Both the position numbers and the translations under genes were made by a program. Below are positions 11,113-31,574 of a stretch of 64,000 nt of DNA, one piece after another. The notes under the pieces were generated by a model. The model saw only the letters and a program-made list of their open reading frames with translations. It searched no databases and had not been told where the DNA came from. The first letter of the stretch is position 1; every line of letters begins with the position of its first letter. This stretch comes from Podarcis raffonei. Its lineage: Eukaryota > Chordata > Lepidosauria > Squamata > Lacertidae. Location of the stretch: assembly GCF_027172205.1 (NCBI RefSeq), contig NC_070614.1:35656001-35720000 (forward strand), read 5' to 3'.

Positions 11113-13184
11113 GTGTAAGCTAAAGAGATGTATTCCCAAGAGAGGGCAGTGGCCCTTTATGCTGTTGCTATTCTTGTGGGCTTAGCCGGCTGGCTGGCTG
11201 GCTGGCTGGCCACTATGGGAAATGGGATGCCACTGGACGAAATGGGCCTTTGGTGTGATCCACCAAGCTCTTTGCCTTCCTCTTTATCTTTCACCTTGGG
11301 GGCTTGGTTCAGAGACCCAACTTTGGGGTTGGGGCATTGGCTCCATGTCACCTCCCCACCCTCCCACCCATGCTGGCTTGGCCATTAAAAGGAACTCTGT
11401 ACTTCCCTACCCTGCTTTTTCAGAAATGTACACATCCACTAGGGTTGTGGTGCCACCATCACACATGCATACGCCGGGAGGGACAAGGGTTCGCTGAGGT
11501 CCCTCGCCCCAGCATCACTCTTCTCTCTACCCCACCCCCTTTCACTCTCCCGGCCGGCCTGAATGACAGGTCCTCTTTCCTCCCCCTACACCTTCCCCAG
11601 CCACAAGATCCGTCTTGAAGGAGGTGGTGTCCGTGTCTGTCCCCTGCTGGGGCACCGGCTTTTACCCTATAAGGGGAGCAGCTGCAAGCTCCTTGGGCTG
11701 AAAATAGATGCAGCTGCCGCCTCTGGATTAGAGAGCTCAAGAGAAGACTTTCAGAGGGAAAGGGAAACTAAGATGGGAAGGGGGGTAGGGGGGTGAGGGA
11801 GATTATAGAACAGATAGGCTGATATCGGTGGGCTGATTGGATTGGGTCCAGATTGAGACATACAATGTGAATGGGCCAAAAGGCAGGGACGCCTCTCCTG
11901 TTCAGCCATTTTTACTACATGAAACACTAACAACCTAAACTTGTGTCTGGAATGACCATCTCTGCTGCAGGAGGGCCGTTTGCCTGATGACCTAAAACCG
12001 TGGATGTCCAGCAGCTCCTAAGCCAAAAGAAAAGCAAGCCAGCAGAGCTTAGTCAGAATTGTGTGCATTACACAACCATACTGTGCAAATTTGGTTCCAA
12101 GTGCAGAAGGAACCATCATTTTATTTTCTACTTCTTTTAATAAACAAGTTTCTAGCCCCTGTGGCTGCAAAGTTAGGCTTCAACATGTGCAGGCAATGAC
12201 TGACAAAGTCTCAGAAGCTGGTAAGAGGCTGAGCAAAGAGGCTGATAAGACTTCCATTGTCCTGCCACCAGTCTGGCTTCAGTAAGCTGCCTAGTTATTT
12301 GCCCTCTGCCTTCGAACAGAAGAAGTGGAATAAACGGTGCAAAATAAGGAAATACATGTAAATAGGCTTTATTATAGAAGGCACTGGATTTTGCTTACTT
12401 TGGCATATGGTTGTGTGTTGAGCACAGAGTACACACGTAGGATTACTTTAGGCCATTAGACAATATGTAATTTTCAGCCTCTGAACCACAGGGGGATGTA
12501 TCATTTACAGCACAATCTTATACCTGTTTACTCCGATCAGAAGCAAGTCCCTCTGAATTATTCCCAGGTCAGTGTGTAAAGGACTACAGTCTTAGTACAG
12601 GAGTGGGCAGGCTTCAGGCTTATGGGGTCTACTTTGTGTTTTACAAGAAGCTCAAGGTCCACCAGCCAGGGCCAGGTATTCAATAGGGAAGGGAGGGAGG
12701 GAAACACTTGAAATGAAAATATAGGTTGACTCTGAGTCCATTTTCATGTTTAGATTTCGTTTTCAGAACAGTACCAGAAATTAGTTCCTTGGTTAAACAA
12801 CTGGGAGTCAGAAATGCTTGCTCATCTATTGCAAATCACCCAGATCCCAATGTACATAGCTTCTGCCTGCTACTGGTTTAGTACACAATCTGACAGCCGC
12901 CACAGATCTAAACTAAACACGGAATAAGTTTCTAGTCCTCTTTGTTTTAGAGAATATATGCACAATAAAAAAATGTATTTTATTTTATTTTATTTCCACA
13001 GGGAGGGGATCTCTTATCATTTGAAGTATGTTGCTATGGGTTTGAAGTATCTGGTGAGTTGAAGTGCCTAAGTCCGGCAGATCTTGGAGAAGACAAGGGG
13101 GAAAGAACAGAAGCAGACATGTGGATAAAGGGTAGTGACATGTCCAATGGCATACGTTGCTGAGTCACAGCACACCCACCCAGC
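11113..13184. other. Unassigned intergenic sequence
   Basis: Apart from the motif cluster at 11665-11716 and a short AATGGGACTT-family piece at 12508-12598, I see no gene or known repeat. A pyrimidine-rich stretch lies at 11505-11600. Confidence 0.4.
11665..11716 (-). promoter_or_regulatory. Cluster of muscle-type motifs (tentative)
   Basis: Within 52 bp: CCCTATAAGG (CArG/TATA-like, 11665-11674), CAGCTG E-boxes at 11679-11684 and 11711-11716, and MEF2-like CTGAAAATAG at 11698-11707. On the minus strand the TATA-like box lies downstream of the E-boxes, as in a promoter read leftwards. No exon was found beside it. Confidence 0.35.
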
Positions 13185-13312
13185 TTCAGCTAGTGGTGGA
13201 CAATACCTATGCCTGTAACTCTGGACAGCTGCTGCCAGTCAGAGTAGTCTGTCTTTAGCTAAATGGAAAAATTGTCTGGTCTGAAATAAGGCAATATCCT
13301 ATGTTCCTAAAG
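13185..13312 (+). mobile_element. tRNA SINE, second family, degraded
   Basis: Tail part GCTGCTGCCAGTCAGAGTAG, then TCTGGTCTGAAATAAGGC and ATCCTATGTTC; the head is hard to read. Confidence 0.6.
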
Positions 13313-13865
13313 TCATTCCCTCTCCCTTGAGAATTGTAGTACTTGATGAGGGAAGGGTTGGGAATGTGGTGAAAAATTGACGCTATTGCAATTTGCAGGA
13401 TTCTTTGTGAAAGCCATGATCAGGAATAATGGAAGTTATAGGACAACAGCATCTGGTGTAGATAGAAAAGCCAAATATCAGCAGTTCAAGGAGTTCAATT
13501 TGATGAGAATTGTAATTTGCAAGCACATCATGTTTTATCGGGCATAAAAATAATTGCCCTGAGAATCTCGGGTCCCCTTTCTTCTCTTTTAAAAAAGTTT
13601 GGTAAAATCTCAGAAGCTCAGGGTATGTTAACATGGCCGTTTATTCTGCAGTGAATTCTCAATGCTAGTTTTGAGACCCCTTTCACACTACATTAGCCAC
13701 AATCCACATTGATCCTGTAGTTTGACAAATACTTGTGTGTTTGTGTTATGTTTTTTCCCCTCGAGCCACTATCAATCCGACTAGAAACTTAAGGTGCGTT
13801 CATTTCGTACTTTAGAGTGGGGTGTACATTTGAGACAGCTGTCACACATGAGCAGAGGAGTGCAC

Positions 13866-14531
13866 CAGTGGCGTAGCGTGGGTTGTCAGCACCCGGGGCA
13901 AGGCAAGTAATTTGCGCCCCCTAACCCGTGGATTTGCGCCCCCTAACCCTACAAATCTATGCCTATGAATGATGGTCCCTCTCTCTCTCTCTCTTTCTCA
14001 TATTCCAATTGATTCCCATTTCCGCCGATCGATCCCCGAAGCTCTCACCCAGCGAAATTCGTGCGTAATTACGCTTCGCCATCCCTAATCTTGCCGCTTC
14101 CACCGGGAAATCATGACGGTGCGTTTCTCCTCTCCAAACTTTCCCCGGCCCTTTGCCGGCCGGCGCAGCCCTTTTGGCTACGAGCTCCCCTCCTTCTCTG
14201 CCCGCTTCCAACCCCACCTCCCCGTCCAGCCTCCCTACCTCCTGAAAAAAGGTGCCGGTGCCGAGCAGGACACCCCCAGCGGCCATCGGAGAGAGGCGGG
14301 GCCGAGGGAGGCGAGCCAATGGGCGAGGCGGGGCGGGGTAGGTGGCCACGGGGGCGGGCGCTGCCGCAGTCCTCGGGTGGGCAAGGTAGGAGCAGGCGGA
14401 GGCTGGCCGGCCGCTCTGACAATAGGGGCGGGCCGAGGGCACGACGCGGCTGGGCCCTCTGGACTCGCGCCCCCCCAGATGTTGCGCCCGGTGCGGCCGG
14501 CACCCCTGGCACCCCCCACGCTACGCCACTG
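13866..14531. mobile_element. Longer non-autonomous hAT element (666 bp) carrying a CpG-rich block
   Basis: Same ends as 8397-8564 (CAGTGGCGTAGCGTGGG and its complement), flanked by GAGTGCAC (13858-13865) and AAGTGCAC (14532-14539), a 7/8 duplication. About 450 bp inside (14020-14500) is CpG-dense with GGGGCGGG boxes and AGCCAATGGGCG (CCAAT). It probably keeps the promoter end of an autonomous parent. Several overlapping open frames here are by-products of the GC content. Confidence 0.88.
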
Positions 14532-14866
14532 AAGTGCACATGCGCAGATAACAACTTCATGTATAGGAGATCCGGCGGGGTGGGAGGCAATTGGCAGAGG
14601 CGACTTTAGGTTAGTGTGACCGGTTTGGCCACATTGGGCGTTGGTGCTGCAAGGGGGCACCACAGCAATGATGTAGAACAGAGCACAAGAGGCAGGAAGT
14701 CAATTTAACGGGGCACAGGGTGCTGCTGAAATTTGAAAGCCCAAAGCCTACCACTGGCATTGTTGCAGGGATGGGGAAACCAAAAAGGTCATGTGTGTCA
14801 GGTAAAAACATCCCCCTCCCCCCACCTCCTCTCTGATGCAAACAACAATGTGGAAATGTACCTTGA

Positions 14867-14990
14867 AGCATGGTTCCTCCTCACAGAGCTACCGTTTCCA
14901 GCGCCCTTAACAAACTACAGTTTCCTTGGGGGAAGCCATGACTGTTAAAGTGGTGTAAGAATGCTTTGGACATATGGTCTGGATGTGACC
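14867..14990. mobile_element. Palindromic MITE, AACTGTAGTT family (degraded)
   Basis: CTTAACAAACTACAGTTTCC core, TTGGGGGAAGCCATGACTGT arm and GGATGTGACC end. Confidence 0.6.
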
Positions 14991-15269
14991 TGTGTATTTT
15001 GTATTCCTATGGAATCAGAGTCCAACCCTTTGGGAAACAGAAATGCTGCCCCCTTCTGCAACGGGTACGAATGTCCCTGCTTGCTCAAGGTGTCATCTGA
15101 TGCCCTGCTTGCTTCATCTTCCCTGGCTGCCAGAGTTATGGAAGGTGATCGTGCAGGACAGCCTGGCTGCCATCATGGCATTCTGGCCTCGGAGTTCTCT
15201 TCTTTTAGCAGCCCATTTCCCTCCCTAGCTGCTTCAGACACTGATAAGGCAGAGAGGTGGGGAACCTTT

Positions 15270-15616
15270 CTCAGTCCGAGGGAGACAGTCCTTTTGAAAT
15301 ATACTCGGAGTCAAGTGTGGATTTCATGCTCTTTATTCAGCTCATAGTAGCAAGGAATGAAAGTTCCCCCCAAATATCTGCTTTATATACATTATTCACA
15401 CAATGGGTCCCAGGTGATTGGCTAATTCCGGGATTCTCCTGTAGACCAATCAGGTTGCGGATTCACTTCCACCTGGAGCTGGATTGGGTGGCTCCTGCGG
15501 ACCAATCATACTGCTGCATTGTTCTAGGACAAATCAGACTGCTGCATTCTGAATCCTATTGTTCTAGGACCAATCAGACTGCTGCATTTTGGATCCTATT
15601 CAATCAGTACATAACA
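15270..15616 (-). mobile_element. Probable solo LTR, minus orientation
   Basis: Read on the minus strand it begins TGTTATGTACTG, carries repeated GATTGGTCC (inverted CCAAT) units, TGTATATAAAGC as TATA box and GAATAAAGAGC as poly(A) signal. CCTTT lies at both edges (15265-15269, 15617-15621). The right edge is less certain because the usual CA end is not clear. No internal region seen. Confidence 0.72.
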
Positions 15617-16194
15617 CCTTTGTACATCCTCAAAGTCCGCTCTGGGGGGGGGGGAGGGGTTGGCAGACTCTGCAGACCACACTCTGGAGGTGTGCGGGGG
15701 GGGGGAGGAAGGGGAAGCCCCCTTGCGTGAGTGAAAGTCTGCATGCACAGTGTCGGATACAGTCCTAAGGGCAGATCTACTATTGCAAGGACTTTTGAAG
15801 GTGCAGGTGAACTTCCCTTCCAGTCCTTTCCCTGCACCTAACCAGCTAGCCAGTCTTTTTAAATCTCTTCTGGGGATTCCTTTGACCCCCAGAATGGAGG
15901 GGGGGAACGATATGCAGGTAGAGGAGAGGGGAGGGGAAGGGTCATCGTGAGAGTGAAAACCCCTGTGCTGGCAGATCTATTATGTGGGTGCTATAAAAAA
16001 TACTCATAAAAATAACTCAGGGCATTCCTAGGACAAAGGCACCAGCGCTGCCACATGCTGTCCCCACATTCCCCAGGCAGCAGGACCAGAAAGGCACCAA
16101 GCAGGATGGAACTTCACAGGGTCAACTGGAGTGGCGGCAGCAGGAGAACCCACATAGAAAACTAAGCAATTGACCTAGATCTGAGAGCTAGTGC

Positions 16195-16690
16195 AAGGGT
16201 AGTGGATTGAGCACCAATCTTCTTTTTCTTTTTTTTAGTTTTATTTATATTCAAAACTAATACAACAATAAACCGTATGGTTAATGACAAAAAAAGAGAG
16301 ACAGAAGTAATTCAAACACTGTAGTTCATTTTGCAACAACAGTAGGAGCAGTGTGGTCACATTGGGATGCCGGGACTGAATTCTAGTTCAGTCAGTAGAG
16401 CGTGAGACTCTTAATGTCAGGGTTGTGAGTTCAAGCCTCACACTGGGTGAAAGTGTCTTGCACTGCAGGGGGTTGGACTAGATGACTCTCGTGGTCCCTT
16501 CCAACTCTGCAATTCTATGAAGCCGGGAGTCCTGTGTTCAAATCCCTTCTGAGCTATGCCACTCCCTGGCTCACCTTGGGCATGTCACCTTCTTTTGATC
16601 TAATCTGTCCTGCATGGCGATTGTTACAGGGGTGATGGTGAGGAGAATAGAAGAACTCCATTTTTTTGGCACATGCCAAATAAATGTGGT
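16195..16690 (+). mobile_element. MIR/CORE-like SINE split by later insertions
   Basis: The head GGTAGTGGATTGAGCACCAA is at 16195-16216, and the rest (GAGTCCTGTGTTCAAATCCC, CACCTTGGGCATGTCACC) is at 16521-16690. Between them lie a T/A-rich stretch (16217-16370) and the tRNA-Lys SINE at 16382-16520. Confidence 0.55.
16382..16520 (+). mobile_element. tRNA-Lys-headed SINE with CR1-type tail
   Basis: Same family as the copy at 61-212: GTAGAGCGTGAGACTCTTAA head, GGTTGGACTAGATGACTCTC body, CAATTCTATGA end. It sits inside an older MIR-like SINE, whose two halves lie on either side. Confidence 0.85.
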
Positions 16691-18323
16691 GTTTTTTTAA
16701 ACACACCCACCCACCCCCAAAAAAAATCTTAGGAGAATGTGTTTCCCACAAGGTATATCAGGAAATCACAATGCCCAAGATGCTCCACAAAATCACCTGG
16801 GTTACTGCATTTCTCACCAAATGGGTACCGAAAGGGATGGGCTTGAACAGCATGAATATTTCACAGAGGAACCAAATGTGGTGCAGAAATTGGGATGGGG
16901 TGGGAAGAGGAAACAAACTCAAAAAGTCAGGTTGCCTCAGTTCCAATGCAATTCGAGTGCCAGCGAAAAATCAGCAGTAGTAGCATTGACAGGGTCTGAT
17001 CCGAAGCTCAAATTCTGCATAGGAAACCGGAGGAGTGCATTCCAACAAATCTCAGAAGTTAGTACTACAATGCAAGTTTTCATTACAGCATTTGGACTTT
17101 GTCTTTGCGTTTGCCTACTTGAGCTTGCCGTATACACTTTCCCAACTTTAACTGAAGGAAACGCAGGCACAGAGGCGATGGAGGCGGGGGGGGGGGTAGC
17201 GGAAGGGAGCCCACTGTGCTGAATCTGAATCGTTAAAGCAGTACTGGGCTGCTGCTGAACTTCTAACAATCAAGACGAGTGGCGCCCCCTTCTGGCAGAA
17301 ATAAGGCTCAGCGCCCTCAACCTTCCAGCCTGCTAAAGTCATCTTCAATCCCTCCCACCGAAGCAATTAAAAAACAACACCCTCCAGTCGTCCTCCTCCT
17401 GCAAACTTCATACTAATACCTGAGGTATGAAGCCTAGCCAGCGCAAGCAAGTAATGGGAGACCTTGTGATTAATAGTGTGAGTTGATATCTAGCAGCAGA
17501 TATGGGTCTATTATTATGGCTTTGGCATTCATGCCAGATTAGACATTGGGGCTTTGACAAAATAATTATTTTTCCTTATGGCCCTAAAGCAGTGGTACAG
17601 CGCTCAGCAGATTTTGGGGGGGTTGGGGGATAACAAGACGGGAACTAGGAGTGTTGCATTGCAGGCTGCCCAAACTGCTCTCAGGCAAGGTTTTCTTCTA
17701 TATAGTGCGATATCTATTTTGACTCATACTCTGCTCGTACGTTTGTAAAGGACAGTCCAGCTGCCACCTGTCTCCAGGGCTCCCATATCCAAAGGAAACT
17801 AAACTGTGTAGAGTGCTCTCCCTCCATGATGTTATCACTCCTCCTAATAGCAAGCTCATGTGGTGAGTGCCACCAGGCTTCGAGCCAAAATGGGGCCAGT
17901 GAGAAAGAAGAGGGAAGTATCAGCATGTTGGAGACGTTTGTGTTAAGTTGCAAAAACGGTGCACCGTCAACAGGAAAACAAAATCCCCGCAACAACGGAA
18001 GTGGGCGTGGTACTCAGCTGTACCAGAATACATGTTTTAGGAGGAAGAATGCACTGCAACATTTTGTTGCAGATCCCACTTGTCCCCCATCGTAACAGGA
18101 GGTGTGATATATCTGGAGGAGAGTCTACACACTGCGAACTTTCCTGGGGTGTGAAGTGCATCTCTTGAGGCATTGACACTGCAGCATCCTGAGAAAGCTC
18201 TGTCAATGAGGGCCAGGCCAGTCAGTTTCCAAGACGATAGGAAGGTTGCCACACGCCACTCTGCCCCCAGGTGCAGAATTTTACCTTTTTTTCATAGGAA
18301 ATATCACCATCCAATTGCTTATA
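16691..18323. other. Unassigned intergenic sequence
   Basis: No recognisable coding exon on either strand. Short open frames lack protein-like composition. Nothing else seen. Confidence 0.4.
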
Positions 18324-18565
18324 CAGTGGTACCTCAGGTTAAGTACTTAATTAGTTCCGGAGGTCCATACTTAACCTGAAACTGTTCTTAACCTGAAGCA
18401 CCACTTTAGCTAATGGGGCCTCCTGCTGCCGTCACGCCGCTGGAACATGATTTCTGTTCTCATCCTGAAGTAAAGTTCTTAACCTGAAGCACTATTTCTG
18501 GGTTAGCGGAGTCTGTAACCTGAAGCGTATGTAACCTGAAGTGTATGTAACCCGAGGTACCACTG
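18324..18565. mobile_element. TA-flanked MITE, Tigger/mariner-like (copy 1)
   Basis: It begins CAGTGGTACCTCAGGTTAAG and ends GTAACCCGAGGTACCACTG, flanked by TA on both sides (18322-18323, 18566-18567). These features fit a Tc1/mariner (Tigger-type) non-autonomous element. Confidence 0.82.
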
Positions 18566-18635
18566 TAGAGAAAATAACATGGATACTAATACATACGTTT
18601 GGTGCAATTGCTTATTTTCAAAATTTTGAAATGTA

Positions 18636-18861
18636 CAGTGGTACCTCGGGTTACAGATGCTTCAGGTTACAGACTCCGCTAACCCAGAAATAGTACCTCG
18701 GGTTAAGAACTTTGCTTCAGGATGAGAACAGAAATCGCGTGGCGGCGGCGCGGCAGCTATGGGAGGCCCCATTAGCTAAAGTGGTACCTCAGATTAAGAA
18801 CAGTTTCAGGTTAAGAAAAGACCTCCGGAACGAATTAAGTTCTTAACCTGAGGTACCACTG
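18636..18861. mobile_element. TA-flanked MITE, Tigger/mariner-like (copy 2, opposite direction)
   Basis: Same family as 18324-18565 in reverse orientation: CAGTGGTACCTCGGGTTACA start, CCTGAGGTACCACTG end, TA flanks at 18634-18635 and 18862-18863. Confidence 0.82.
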
Positions 18862-19349
18862 TATTGTTTTAAAACATGTTCCTAGCTTTTGGGACCAACA
18901 TGCAAAAACAAAACAAAAGAGGGGGGAGTGATATCCAACATTAGTCCCACTCAGACCCATTGAAGTCACTGTGCATAAGTTGCTTAAATCGACTGGTTTG
19001 TCTTCAAAGAAGGGTTGGATATTACCCATTATTTGCACTATGAAATGCTAACAAAATACTTATAAGCTTTGCATAAAATCAACAAGACAGGCAGCAGCTG
19101 TGGGCTGCTAGTTGTTCTTGGTGGCCCAGCCATGCCTGCATCCTCTTGTGCTGCAGAGCACTGATACAAAGTGAAAACCTCCACCCCATGTTTGACCTCC
19201 GCCTGTGTCTCCTGGGCTACAGGATTAAAGAAGCTCCCTTCTATCTACAAAAGCTTGTAGGTAACACTCAGTTACAATGCACCACCAAAAACCAAAACCC
19301 AACACACTGTATCTGATATGGGGGGGTGTATGCATGTGTAAATAACATA

Positions 19350-19446
19350 TCCTAGACCAGGAGTGGGGAATCTCTGGCCCTCCAGATGCTGCTAAACTGC
19401 AACATCCATCAGCCCTAGAAAGCATAGCCAATGACCATGGATGATG
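19350..19446. mobile_element. Partial palindromic hAT MITE
   Basis: One arm is clear (CAGGAGTGGGGAATCTCTGG, CTCCAGATGCTGC); the second arm is missing after about 19446. Confidence 0.65.
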
Positions 19447-20368
19447 GGGACATTTGGCAGACTAAAAGTTCCCTACAGCTGCCTTAGACTTCCATTTGAC
19501 TGTGGGAAATGGTTTAGCCCCAAAGGGTTGTATACATTTCTCTGGGTTCAGAAAGGCCATTTCTTGCAAGAGTGGCTCCTGATTCACCTTTGGCTGCTGT
19601 TTGTCACCTGCCACTTAACACATTAAATTTGTCTTGGGTTTTCTTACCAGACAACCAACAATCAATCACAGGCCCTTGAAATTAGCACAGCTGTGATCTA
19701 CAGACTATGCTGCCACCATACAGGACTGCAGAATGTGGTAGTGGGTGCAGAATCAAGCAAATGGGGTGGTCCACCTCTTACCTCCACCCCCATAGTCACC
19801 CTCTGCCCAAATCTCCTGAGCTACAGCTTTCAAGAATCAGCCTCCTAGTTATTCAACCTTGCAGGTAACTTTTAACTACACAAAAAAACCTCAGCTTCTT
19901 ACTTTTTTACTCTCTGACTCTAATATTTCCCATCATTTCATTCAGGTGGGGAGCTAGTGGAGGCCTAGCAGCCAGAAGACGCTTTTTTAATAAACTGGCC
20001 TCTGGTGCCACAACCTCACTGAGCAACCTCTGTTTAAGTCGGCACTCTCTCAGTCCCGCCACCTCTGCTTCCAGCTGCAATATGACCAATCTTTTGGTCT
20101 CTTTGAGGCCTGGTCTACATAGGCAACTTATGACACCACACCACTTCTGACTGCAGGTGGTTGTTGCCATTGTTGAATGCTTCCGCAACCCCCCCCCCCC
20201 AAGGCAGCATAACAAACCCAAGCATCTTGAGAGAGGAGTTTCAGCTCTGCTGATTTCTTGTTGTGCTAACTTTCTACCTGCTGTTGCTTTGCTTCTGTTT
20301 TTAAATAACAATCCCAGAGAGGATTAGAAAATTATGTCCTTAATTTGCAGCCTGAAGTGGTTCTACCA

Positions 20369-20504
20369 CAGGAGTAGGCAAACTCAGCCCTCCAGATGTT
20401 TTGAGACTACAGTTCCCATCATCCCTGACCACTGGTCCTGTTAGCCAGGGATGATGGGAGTTGTAGTCCCAAAACATCTGAAGGGCTGAGTTTGCCTGTG
20501 CCTG
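20369..20504. mobile_element. Palindromic short hAT MITE (136 bp), 8-bp duplication
   Basis: Same family as 4964-5099 with diverged outer arms (CAGGAGTAGGCAAACTCAGC). TTCTACCA at 20361-20368 and 20505-20512 is a perfect duplication. Confidence 0.9.
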
Positions 20505-20794
20505 TTCTACCACTTCATGCTGCCACATGTGCACAACGTCTGCGAAGCACTCTGAGCGCACCCAGGCACTATATGAACGCTGCAAAGCATCACTAGATGG
20601 GTCACATGTGCTGGATAGGGACAGGGAAGTGGTATCAAATCAGCTACCTCATTTCCTCTTGGTTCCTATGAAGAAAGTTCTACAGGGATCATCCAGAAGG
20701 AAAGAGATTCTCCTCCTGCCCCAGTTTTTAAGGTCCAGTGTGTAGTGTATGGGGAGGATTATGGTGTGTTTGTTTCAAATCATTTTTTTTCTTT

Positions 20795-21775
20795 TAAAAG
20801 GTAAAATGACATTTCCTTTATTTTCATACAAACTCTCCCCCCCAAAAAAAATTTAATCAAAAAAAAGACAAAAAAGACACAGATGAACAAACGGTACCTC
20901 AGCGCAAATTTTAAGAAGAGAGAGAATTGAAGAGACAGAGAGGGCCTGAGCAGTCCACCTAGTCCACAGTAGAAAAATAAATCTTAAGGTGGGGTGGGGA
21001 GGGGTGCAGCAGGAACAAGAGGAGGGGACAGTACCTGTGAAAGGTGTATATTCATAACATTTTAAAATTTTACCTGGGGTAGTGTAGGCTTTATAATGCG
21101 TGGCCAGTCCCCAAGCCAGGGTGGGTGGGGTGAGGGGGAAGAAGAAGGAGAGAGACGAAAGAATATAAATATATTTCCAACCAGGGAAGAGGGAGCTGGC
21201 CTCCCCCTCCCCATCGCCCCAAGAGAGGAGACGGGGAGGGGGAGGACGTTACATTCGGAGACTCCATACATTCAGCAAAGAAGGGCAGGGGTGCAAAAGA
21301 CTGTGTCTGGAGTCAGAAGGGCAGACCACCCCGCTCCCACCCACCGCTCCATGTAGTGTTTACAGTGAGCTATTACTCCTGCCCAACTGCAGAGATTTGG
21401 ACACAGGGGCGGGAGGAGGAGGAAGAGGAAGAGCAGGCCCGTTTCCTTAGTACCCAAGGCGGGGCTAGAAGTAGTGCGTACCAATCTGTCGCAAGCTGGG
21501 ATCACGAAACCAGGAGGAGGGTCTCGTACCTATGTTTTCGGGGCAAGCGGAAGTGGGGTTTACTCCATACCCAAGGGAATGGAACGGTGGGGTGGGGGGG
21601 GAATGGGACTGTGGGGGCAAGGCCAGTCCTCACCCTCCCCAAAGGTTACGCAGGGAAGCATAGAAGTCTTTTGGGTATTCAAGCCCATCTCACACCCGTG
21701 GGCCAAGGCCAGGTCTGCCCCTGGCGATGGACACCAGAAGGGCTCGCGTCTTTCTCTGGCTCATATTCACGGGGC
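20795..21775 (-). other. SH2B1: SH2B1 3' UTR
   Basis: About 980 nt follow the stop codon at 21776-21778. The stretch is purine- and GC-rich and contains no recognised repeat. It ends at a minus-strand AATAAA signal. The exact cleavage site is not visible. Confidence 0.7.
20817..20822 (-). terminator. SH2B1: SH2B1 polyadenylation signal AATAAA
   Basis: The plus strand reads TTTATT here, so the minus strand reads AATAAA. It is the first good signal downstream of the shared last exon. Confidence 0.65.
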
Positions 21776-31497
<9,722 letters not shown>

Positions 31498-31574
31498 GAC
31501 TGCCCGGGTGGGGCCGGGTAACAACAAACCCAGCGCCAGGACTGGGCCGCTCTTGGAACTAGTGGCCTTGTGAC
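31498..31574 (-). other. SH2B1: SH2B1 5' UTR part of the first coding exon
   Basis: An AG acceptor with a pyrimidine tract lies just above 31574 on the minus strand. It leaves 77 nt of leader before the ATG at 31497, so at least one non-coding exon must lie further upstream. Confidence 0.75.

Noticed and set aside
13963-14663. Several overlapping open frames of 130-180 codons
   Set aside because: They occur in nearly all frames of the CpG-dense hAT interior and cross the element edge; no protein family features.
1-20790. ATP2A1 expected next to SH2B1 from mammalian synteny
   Set aside because: No SERCA-like coding exon was found on either strand; the gene, if linked, must lie beyond the left edge.
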